Source: Bacteroidales bacterium UBA1187 (GTDB taxonomy: Bacteria; Bacteroidota; Bacteroidia; Bacteroidales; Paludibacteraceae). Taken from it: a DNA stretch of 12,150 nucleotides. Position numbers and translations under genes: made by a program. Shown one piece after another: positions 6,472-12,150 of this stretch. The notes under the pieces are model-generated. The model had not been told where the DNA came from. It saw only the letters and a list, made by a program, of their open reading frames with translations, and did not search any database. The stretch covers positions 1 through 12,150 of the forward strand of contig DBYL01000009.1 in NCBI GenBank assembly GCA_002309835.1. Direction: 5' to 3'. Within the stretch, counting starts at the first letter, position 1. Each line of letters starts with the position of its first letter.

Positions 6472-7947
6472 ATGGCAAAAAATCCAGAGTTTATTATTGA
6501 GGTGAACCACGTCTCGAAACAATTCGAGGATGGTAAGTTCGCGTTAAATGACGTAAGCCTGCAGGTGAAGAAAGGCGAGTTCGTCACGATCTTAGGCCCT
6601 TCGGGCTGCGGTAAGACCACACTGCTGCGGTGCATCGCAGGTTTTCAGGTAGCCAGTTCAGGTGAGATTCTTCTAAAAGGCGAAGACGTCACCAAGACGC
6701 CGCCGTACAAGCGTCCCGTGAACACGGTATTCCAGAAATACGCCTTGTTCCCGCACTTAAATGTATTTAACAATGTAGCCTTTGGCCTAAAACTGAAGAA
6801 AGAGGACCCGGAGACCATCAAGAAGAAAGTGCGTCAAGCGCTGAAGATGGCGAACCTCACAGGCTACGAGGAACGTAAAGTGGACACCTTGAGTGGTGGT
6901 CAGCAACAACGTGTAGCGATTGCGCGAGCGATTGTGAACAAACCTGAAGTGCTGCTGCTGGACGAGCCGCTCTCTGCGCTGGATTTGAAGATGCGCCACG
7001 ACATGCAGATCGAGTTGAAGGAACTGCATGAGAAGTTAGGCATCACCTTTATCTACGTCACCCACGACCAGGAAGAAGCTTTGACACTGAGCGACCGCGT
7101 GGTGGTGATGAGTGAAGGAAAGATTCAACAAATCGGTACTCCGACAGATATCTATAATGAACCGCAAAACTGCTTCGTAGCCGACTTCATCGGCGAGAGT
7201 AATATCCTTTCCGGTACTATGATCCGTGACCGCAGAGTAGAATTCTGCGGCCAGGAGTTCGATTGTATCGACACGGGATTCGGTGAGAACAAACCGGTGG
7301 ATGTAGTCATCCGTCCGGAAGACATCTATGTATGGCGCAAGGAAGATGAGAAGCGCGGCAAAGTGGCGCAGAACGAAGAAGACGATATAGAAGATCGCGT
7401 GCCGAAGGGGAAATTCACCAAGTGGTACGGCGAGGTTCAGAGTTGTATATTCAAGGGCGTGCACTACGAGATGCGCGTGCTGACGCCTGACAAGTATGAG
7501 TTCCTTATTCAGGACTATCACGAGTACCTGCCGGGCACAGAGATCGGCATGCTCGTCAAACCCGAAGATATCCAGATCATGAAGAAAGAGCACTATATCT
7601 ACAATTATTTCGAAGGTGAAGTGCTCAAAAACGGAAAGGTTTGGTTCCTCGATGCCGAATGGGAGGTTGAGGAGAAACAATTAGAGGGCTTCGCAGCCGG
7701 CGACAAGGTGCAAGTGCGTGTGAAGTTCCGCGATATTGACCTGCAGGACTATGAGGAAGAAGGAACGCTCTCGGGCGAGGTACATTTCATCCTGTATAAA
7801 GGGAACCACTACCAGTTAACCATCCGTACGGACGAAGGCCACGACCTCTATGTCAATACGGATGATGTATGGGATGACGGCGACCGCGTGGGAATAGTTA
7901 TCAAGCCGAAGGATATTCGCCTTGATAAATTGGAAATTGGAAATTGA
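6472..7947 (+). CDS. potA: Polyamine ABC transporter ATP-binding protein PotA
   Basis: The 491-residue protein is the cytoplasmic ATPase of a spermidine/putrescine-type importer. Walker A GPSGCGKTT is at 42-50, Q-loop Q88, signature LSGGQ at 140-144, Walker B LLLDEP at 161-166, the D-loop SALD just after, and switch His at 199 in VTHDQEE. About 250 residues follow the ATPase domain, longer than in E. coli PotA (378 residues in all). That region repeats a TOBE-like closing strand: VDVVIRPEDIYV (276-287), IGMLVKPEDIQI (358-369), VQVRVKFRDIDL (413-424) and VGIVIKPKDIRL (473-484). A charged linker lies at about 289-312. Substrate is inferred from the PotB, PotC and PotD neighbours. The start is ATG with no Shine-Dalgarno. 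It is the first gene of the rightward operon; its 3' end lies in a heptamer repeat. Confidence 0.93.
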   Translation: MAKNPEFIIEVNHVSKQFEDGKFALNDVSLQVKKGEFVTILGPSGCGKTTLLRCIAGFQVASSGEILLKGEDVTKTPPYKRPVNTVFQKYALFPHLNVFNNVAFGLKLKKEDPETIKKKVRQALKMANLTGYEERKVDTLSGGQQQRVAIARAIVNKPEVLLLDEPLSALDLKMRHDMQIELKELHEKLGITFIYVTHDQEEALTLSDRVVVMSEGKIQQIGTPTDIYNEPQNCFVADFIGESNILSGTMIRDRRVEFCGQEFDCIDTGFGENKPVDVVIRPEDIYVWRKEDEKRGKVAQNEEDDIEDRVPKGKFTKWYGEVQSCIFKGVHYEMRVLTPDKYEFLIQDYHEYLPGTEIGMLVKPEDIQIMKKEHYIYNYFEGEVLKNGKVWFLDAEWEVEEKQLEGFAAGDKVQVRVKFRDIDLQDYEEEGTLSGEVHFILYKGNHYQLTIRTDEGHDLYVNTDDVWDDGDRVGIVIKPKDIRLDKLEIGN

Positions 7948-7956
7948 AGATTGGAG
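7929..7956 (+). repeat. Heptamer repeat array at the potA/potB junction
   Basis: Four contiguous 7 bp units run from 7929 to 7956: ATTGGAA twice, then two variants differing at one or two bases. They cover the potA stop codon (7945-7947) and end one base before the likely potB ATG (7958). Confidence 0.8.
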
Positions 7957-7957
7957 A

Positions 7958-8761
7958 ATGAGTAAACTCATACAGATATTTTCTTCGCGACGGACGTGGG
8001 CATGGCCGTATATCTTATTTATGGCGATGTTCGTCGTGCTGCCTCTGATCCTCGTGGGCGTATATGCATTCACGGACATCAATGGTCAGTTCACAATCCG
8101 CAATTTCGCGAAGTTCTTCACGCATAGCGAAGCTATCCAGACCTTCCTATACTCGGTGATGATTGCGGTGTTCAATACCGCCATCTGCCTGCTGATCGGT
8201 TATCCTGCCGCGTATATCATGGCGCAAGAGGACTTTAAGACGCCGAAAGTGATGGCGATGTTGTTCATCCTGCCGATGTGGATTAACTTCCTGCTGCGTA
8301 CGGTAGCCACGGTGGAGCTGTTTAACATGTGCGGACTGCCGTTAGGCGAAGGTGCATTGCTTTTCGGCTTGTGCTACGACTACTTGCCGTTTATGATCTA
8401 CCCGATCTATAACACCTTGCAGAAGATGGACAACTCGCTGGTTGAGGCTGCGCAAGACTTAGGCGCCAACCGCTGGCAGAGTTTCTGGAAAGTGATTGTT
8501 CCGCTGTCGATGCCGGGTGTGTATAGCGGTATTGTGATGGTATTCATGCCGACCGTCTCGACCTTCGCTATCGCGGAGTTGCTGACGCATAACAACATTA
8601 AGTTGTTCGGTAGCCTCATACAGGATTATATCACTACGACCGACCTGCTGAACTACGGTGCGGTATTGTCGTTAGTGCTGTTGATAATTATCGGTCTGAC
8701 GTCGTTCTTCGGCGACCATGACAGCGACAGTGGCGAAGAGAAAGGAGGAGGGTTGGTATGA
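7958..8761 (+). CDS. potB: Polyamine ABC transporter permease PotB
   Basis: This 267-residue inner-membrane permease is one half of the importer channel. It begins MSKLIQIFSSRRTWAWPYIL. The first membrane helix is followed by a periplasmic segment (YAFTDINGQFTIRNFAKFF) and then the hydrophobic core typical of PotB. The EAA loop that docks on the ATPase is visible as VEAAQDLGANRWQSFWKVIV, followed by PLSMPGVYSG. The C-terminus is short and charged (GDHDSDSGEEKGGG). I chose ATG at 7958, 10 nt after potA. An in-frame TTG at 7922 would add 12 residues encoded by the heptamer repeat and overlap potA, which is less plausible. The stop overlaps the potC start as ATGA. Sequence alone does not separate spermidine from putrescine specificity. 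Confidence 0.92.
   Translation: MSKLIQIFSSRRTWAWPYILFMAMFVVLPLILVGVYAFTDINGQFTIRNFAKFFTHSEAIQTFLYSVMIAVFNTAICLLIGYPAAYIMAQEDFKTPKVMAMLFILPMWINFLLRTVATVELFNMCGLPLGEGALLFGLCYDYLPFMIYPIYNTLQKMDNSLVEAAQDLGANRWQSFWKVIVPLSMPGVYSGIVMVFMPTVSTFAIAELLTHNNIKLFGSLIQDYITTTDLLNYGAVLSLVLLIIIGLTSFFGDHDSDSGEEKGGGLV
8741..8748 (+). promoter_or_regulatory. Strong Shine-Dalgarno for potC
   Basis: AAAGGAGG ends nine bases before the ATG at 8758. Such a full match is uncommon in Bacteroidetes, and none of the other genes here has one. It supports 8758 as the real start, which includes the N-terminal extension of PotC. The same bases encode the Lys-Gly-Gly tail of PotB. Confidence 0.65.
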
Positions 8762-10125
8762 GATTGAAGATTTTCTTCTTGGCTCTTGGCTCTTGGCTCT
8801 TGGCTTCTTCTATTTCGGCGCAATCGAATGTGACCTTCCCGCTGCATATAGGTGCGACGGGAGATGTGGCGCTGCTGGAGGACTTCCCGGAGAGTTTTGC
8901 GGGGGAGAAGATCAATATCACGTTAGCCGATGACTCGTATCTGACGTTCGGCACGCTGGAGACCATCGACGCGCTGAAGAAATTGGATTATTTCTTTGCG
9001 GACAAGCCCGAGCCGAAGTTGGCTACGTGGGGCGACAGCATATACAGTTATACGGACTCGCTGGGCGTGACGTGGACCATTTGGCGCACTAACCGAAAGG
9101 TGAAGAACACGCTGCAGAACGCAAAGACGCAGAATGCGTATAAGACTTTCGAAGGCTATGTACTGGCGGAGACGAGTGGTCCTTCGCGGTCCACAGCATG
9201 GCTCGGATGGCTCTGCGCGGGATTGCTGTTGCTGGCGGGCATCATCTATGTCTGCGTGATCTTCATTCAGCGGCGCAGAGAGAAGAGCCTCAGCTCGGTA
9301 GAGCAGGAGATACTCCGCCGCAAGCGGATGGGCATGAGGCGTCATTACGGTTCGCAACTCTACCTGTGGTTACTGCTGCTGGTGCTCTACGCACCAATTG
9401 CGCTGATTGCGGTGTTCTCGTTTACGAAAAGCAAGGTATTGGGCAACTGGACAGGTTTCTCCTTTGACCTATATGTGAACCTATTCACCGGCAAAGCCGA
9501 TGCGGGTCTGAACAGCGCTATCTGGTACACGGTAGTCATCGCGCTCGTTGCGGCTGTGGTGTCCACGATCTTAGGTACGCTCGCAGCAATCGGTATTTAT
9601 AACATGCGGGCACGGCAACGGAAGGCCGTTAGTTTCCTCAACTCCGTGCCGATGATCAACCCCGACATCATCACCGGTATCTCACTGTTCCTGCTGTTCG
9701 TGGCATTAGGCATGAGTCAGGGCTTAGCGACCGTCTGCATCGCCCACGTCGTGTTCTGTACGCCGTACGTGGTACTGAGCGTGTTGCCGCGACTGAGCAG
9801 GATGAATCCGAACACCTACGAGGCGGCGCTCGATCTCGGCGCCACGCCTGCGCAGGCGCTGCGCATGGTGATGTTACCGGAACTCTGGCCGGGTATGTTA
9901 AGCGGATTTATCTTGGCGCTGACGCTGAGTGTGGATGACTTCGGCGTAACCTTCTTTACCAAAGGATCCGGAGGCCTCGAGACCCTGAGTACATTTATCT
10001 ATTCGGACGCACGCAAGGGAGGTCTCACGCCTGAGTTACGTCCGCTGTTTACTATCATTTTGATAGTGATGTTAGCTGTGTTAATTTATATCAATATACG
10101 AAAATCTAAACAAGAAGAGAAATGA
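8758..10125 (+). CDS. potC: PotC-type permease with an added signal peptide and extracytoplasmic domain
   Basis: The 455-residue protein is far longer than normal PotC (about 260). Residues 1-21 form a signal peptide whose predicted cleavage leaves Gln22 (SISA then QSN). Residues 22-145 are an unrecognised extracytoplasmic domain rich in Thr, Asp and aromatic residues. A membrane helix at about 146-171 is followed by a basic cytoplasmic stretch (QRRREK, RRKRMGMRR). The PotC core starts near residue 193 with its first helix at about 200-220; the EAA loop reads YEAALDLGATPAQALRMVML, then PELWPG. The topology is consistent, since the added helix returns the chain to the cytoplasm where PotC normally begins. 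The start is supported by AAAGGAGG and a 4 nt overlap with potB. In-frame ATGs at 9328 and 9334 could give a normal-length PotC. A fusion of two ancestral genes is the simplest inference. Confidence 0.88.
   Translation: MRLKIFFLALGSWLLASSISAQSNVTFPLHIGATGDVALLEDFPESFAGEKINITLADDSYLTFGTLETIDALKKLDYFFADKPEPKLATWGDSIYSYTDSLGVTWTIWRTNRKVKNTLQNAKTQNAYKTFEGYVLAETSGPSRSTAWLGWLCAGLLLLAGIIYVCVIFIQRRREKSLSSVEQEILRRKRMGMRRHYGSQLYLWLLLLVLYAPIALIAVFSFTKSKVLGNWTGFSFDLYVNLFTGKADAGLNSAIWYTVVIALVAAVVSTILGTLAAIGIYNMRARQRKAVSFLNSVPMINPDIITGISLFLLFVALGMSQGLATVCIAHVVFCTPYVVLSVLPRLSRMNPNTYEAALDLGATPAQALRMVMLPELWPGMLSGFILALTLSVDDFGVTFFTKGSGGLETLSTFIYSDARKGGLTPELRPLFTIILIVMLAVLIYINIRKSKQEEK
8778..8805 (+). repeat. 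Heptamer repeat array inside the potC signal peptide
   Basis: CTTGGCT occurs four times without gap or mismatch (8778-8784, 8785-8791, 8792-8798, 8799-8805). Read in the potC frame it encodes the hydrophobic core LALGSWLLA. Because seven is not a multiple of three, gain or loss of one unit would shift the frame. Confidence 0.9.
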
Positions 10126-11366
10126 AAAAAGTTATTCTGTCTATCGTGGCTCTCGCAGCTATCGTATTGACTTCTTGCGGCGGCGCTGACCGTGCGCACC
10201 AACTGAAAGTGCTCAACTGGGCGGACTACATCAATGAGGACGTCAAGGAGAATTTCGAGCAGTGGTATTTCGAGCAGACAGGCGAGAAAGTGGAACTGGT
10301 GTACGAGACCTTCGACATCAATGAGACTGCGCTGACGAAGATCGAAGTAGGCCATGAGGACTACGATGTATTCTGTCCGTCGGAGTATATCATCGAGCGC
10401 ATGCTGAAGAAAGACCTGCTGATTCCTATTCAGAAAGACCTGATTGCGGATAGCATCAAGTATTTCGACAACATCTCTCCCTTTGTGCTGGATAAGTTCC
10501 AACAGATGGCGCCGACGGCAGATGTGCAGGTGAGCGACTACACCGTTGGTTACATGTGGGGTACGACGGGTTTCATCTTCAACCCGCAATTTGTGGACCG
10601 TGAGGAGTTGAACAGTTGGGCTGCTATCCTGAATCCGAAATTCGAGAACCGCATTCTGATGAAAGATGCGTTCCGCGATGTCTATTCGGTACTGGTGCTC
10701 TATGCTTTTGCAGACCAGATTGAGAAGGGTGAAGTGAACCGCGATGAGTTGGTTCGTATCATCACTCCGGAGCGCGTAGCTGCCGTGAAAGAAATACTGC
10801 TGAAGGCCAAGAAACAGATCTGCGGATGGGAGGTTGACTTCGGTAAGGAGGAGATGACCAAAGGCAAAGCATGGTTGAACTTGAGCTGGTCCGGAGACGC
10901 ACAATTTGCTATCGAAGAGGCCGCCGAGATGGACGTGATGCTGGATTATATCGTTCCGCAAGAGGGCTCAAATGTATGGTTTGACGGTTGGGTAATCCCG
11001 AAGTACGCAAAGAACGTGAAGGCCGCTACGTATTTCATCGATTATATGTGCCGTGCGGATAATGCGCTGGCGAACATGGATGAGATCGGCTATGTATCTT
11101 GTGCCGGTGGTCCGAACGCTGCTGCTGAGATCTTAGCGGAGCAGAACGACGAAGAAGAGTGGCCTGAGACGGTGGATGCTTCTTATTTCTTCGGCGGTGA
11201 GAAGATAAAGGTAGATGGTGAGTTGCTGGATCCGCACGCGCTGCACCTCAACCCTGTTTACTATGCCGACAAGAGTATCATCGACCGTTGCGCACTGATG
11301 CATGATGCCGGTGACGCACAGGAGATGCTGCTCGAGATGTGGAACGAGATCAAATTGGCTAGATAA
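10122..11366 (+). CDS. potD: Polyamine-binding lipoprotein PotD
   Basis: This is the substrate-binding protein of the importer, 414 residues, anchored by a lipobox L16-T17-S18-C19. No acidic lipoprotein surface-export signal follows the Cys, so it should stay in the periplasm. PotD-like features are NWADY at 32-36, DVFCPSEY at 82-89 (matching the DLVVPSTYY region of E. coli PotD), KDAFRDVYS with D182, LSWSGDAQ with W256, and WFDGWVIP at 286-293. W286 and D288 align with the substrate-contacting Trp and Asp pair of E. coli PotD by motif position, which supports polyamine binding. It is longer than E. coli PotD (348 residues), with a charged insertion around EILAEQNDEEEWPETVD. It overlaps potC by ATGA, and its stop overlaps the next start as TAATG. 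Confidence 0.93.
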   Translation: MKKVILSIVALAAIVLTSCGGADRAHQLKVLNWADYINEDVKENFEQWYFEQTGEKVELVYETFDINETALTKIEVGHEDYDVFCPSEYIIERMLKKDLLIPIQKDLIADSIKYFDNISPFVLDKFQQMAPTADVQVSDYTVGYMWGTTGFIFNPQFVDREELNSWAAILNPKFENRILMKDAFRDVYSVLVLYAFADQIEKGEVNRDELVRIITPERVAAVKEILLKAKKQICGWEVDFGKEEMTKGKAWLNLSWSGDAQFAIEEAAEMDVMLDYIVPQEGSNVWFDGWVIPKYAKNVKAATYFIDYMCRADNALANMDEIGYVSCAGGPNAAAEILAEQNDEEEWPETVDASYFFGGEKIKVDGELLDPHALHLNPVYYADKSIIDRCALMHDAGDAQEMLLEMWNEIKLAR

Positions 11367-12150
11367 TGGACCGCTTCGCTGAAAGAATAAGGACCGCTTC
11401 GCTGAAAGAGCAAAGACTTGTTTCTATCAGCCGATACATTTTTGTCTTTATTCTTTATTCCTTATTCCTTACTCCTCTCGCTGCGCAGACGACGGAGATG
11501 GAGCAGCGTTATAACGCGTTAGTCGAGCGATTTGACGGACGCGACAAGATGCTGCAAAAAGACCTGAAGGCTTACTTGCAGGCCTATCCCTACACGACTT
11601 TTGCCGATGAGGTGAATTTCATGCAGGGTGTGCTGCAAGTGGAGAAAGGACACTACAAACAAGGTCTCAAATTGCTGGAACCGGTAGAGATCCACGCGCT
11701 CACGAAAGCGCATCAGGCGGACTATTCGTTCTATCGCGGATACGCCTATCTGATGCAGCAGGAGTACCAGCGCGCAGCGATCTATTTCCAGTATCTGAGC
11801 AAGAACGACAACCGCTATACCTCGCGCGGCGCGTATTATTACGCGTATTGTATGTACAAGCTCGGCAATTACGACAAGGCGCTGCCTACGCTGCTGAGTC
11901 TGGAGGACAACCCCACGTACAGCAAGACAGTTCCGTACTTTATCGTACAGATATACTATGCGCAGGGTAGCTACGAAGAGGTGATTGCGCGTGCCGAGAC
12001 GCTTCTTCGCGAGCACCCCGAGAGCCTCAATAACGGTGAGTTGCACCGCATCCTTGGTGAGATGACGTATACCAAAGGGGACTATCAGAAGGCGAAAGAG
12101 CACTTGATGCTTTATGCCGAGGCCGCGAAAGAGCAGCAACAGGAATTGCT
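11366..12150 (+). CDS. Secreted TPR protein, 3' end beyond the window
   Basis: The frame starts at ATG 11366, overlapping the potD stop by one base, and stays open to the window edge (261 residues visible). An unusually long basic n-region (residues 1-24) precedes a hydrophobic core at about 25-37 and a predicted cleavage before Gln41 (PLAA then QTT), as is common for Bacteroidetes secreted proteins. The visible part is helical repeats of TPR type, for example YYAYCMYKLGNYDKAL, YFIVQIYYAQGSYEEVI and LGEMTYTKGDYQKAKEHL, each with the usual Gly-x-Tyr turn. Large TPR proteins of this kind are scaffolds in the Bacteroidetes periplasm; the partner here is unknown. A role with the importer is suggested only by operon position. 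There is no other in-frame ATG before the signal core, so the start is well fixed. Confidence 0.85.
   Translation, partial: MDRFAERIRTASLKEQRLVSISRYIFVFILYSLFLTPLAAQTTEMEQRYNALVERFDGRDKMLQKDLKAYLQAYPYTTFADEVNFMQGVLQVEKGHYKQGLKLLEPVEIHALTKAHQADYSFYRGYAYLMQQEYQRAAIYFQYLSKNDNRYTSRGAYYYAYCMYKLGNYDKALPTLLSLEDNPTYSKTVPYFIVQIYYAQGSYEEVIARAETLLREHPESLNNGELHRILGEMTYTKGDYQKAKEHLMLYAEAAKEQQQEL
11368..11409 (+). repeat. 19 bp direct repeat in the TPR gene start
   Basis: GGACCGCTTCGCTGAAAGA is present at 11368-11386 and again at 11391-11409, identical, with a 23 bp period. The copies are read in different frames and encode the first 15 or so residues (the extended n-region) of the TPR protein. Confidence 0.85.
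11444..11478 (+). repeat. Heptamer repeat array inside the TPR protein signal peptide
   Basis: Five contiguous 7 bp units occupy 11444-11478. The third and fourth (TTCCTTA, 11458-11464 and 11465-11471) are identical; the second (TTCTTTA) differs from them at one base, and the outer two are more degenerate. In frame they encode the hydrophobic signal core (VFILYSLFLTPL). Confidence 0.8.

Noticed and set aside
10086..10961. Open frame on the minus strand antisense to potD
   Set aside because: PotD motifs and the lipobox on the + strand leave no doubt; this frame is a shadow.
11519..12139. Open frame of 206 codons on the minus strand near the right edge
   Set aside because: The + strand carries a continuous frame from ATG 11366 with signal peptide and TPR repeats, joined to potD by TAATG.

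Overview
The window looks like chromosomal DNA of a member of the Bacteroidales, probably an uncultured or gut-type lineage. The evidence is the Bacteroidetes promoter grammar (TTTG, about 20 bp, then TAnnTTTG), mostly absent Shine-Dalgarno sequences, two signal peptides with a Gln directly after the predicted cleavage site, a short GT3-type glycogen synthase, and the pairing of a pRiA4b ORF-3-family gene with miaA. Genus cannot be decided from this sequence.

The window holds two divergent operons around one regulatory region of about 480 bp (5992-6471). The leftward operon reads pRiA4b ORF-3-like protein, miaA, PKD lipoprotein, GT3 glycogen synthase, C69 dipeptidase, then a membrane protein cut by the left edge. 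Junctions are tight: an 18 nt gap, a 62-77 nt overlap, a 1 nt overlap, a 39 nt gap and a 1 nt gap. The rightward operon is potA-potB-potC-potD, a complete polyamine-type ABC importer, followed by a secreted TPR protein cut by the right edge. Its junctions are a 10 nt gap, 4 nt, 4 nt and 1 nt overlaps. Each operon is probably one transcript with translational coupling, and no terminator was seen.

The intergenic region carries two outward promoters that are near copies of each other. Each has the same perfect 14 bp palindrome (TTGCATATATGCAA) over its -33 box and the same 20 bp spacer to its -7 box. Between them lie four tandem 11 bp repeats and two GTATATATAC palindromes. The potA transcript would have a leader of about 135 nt with several possible hairpins.

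The most unusual points are these. (1) potC encodes a permease with about 190 extra N-terminal residues: a signal peptide, an unrecognised extracytoplasmic domain and an added transmembrane helix. (2) Four gene junctions carry unrelated tandem repeats that all have a 7 bp period, and two of these arrays encode the hydrophobic cores of signal peptides. (3) The paired palindromic promoters suggest shared control of the polyamine importer and the miaA/glycogen operon.
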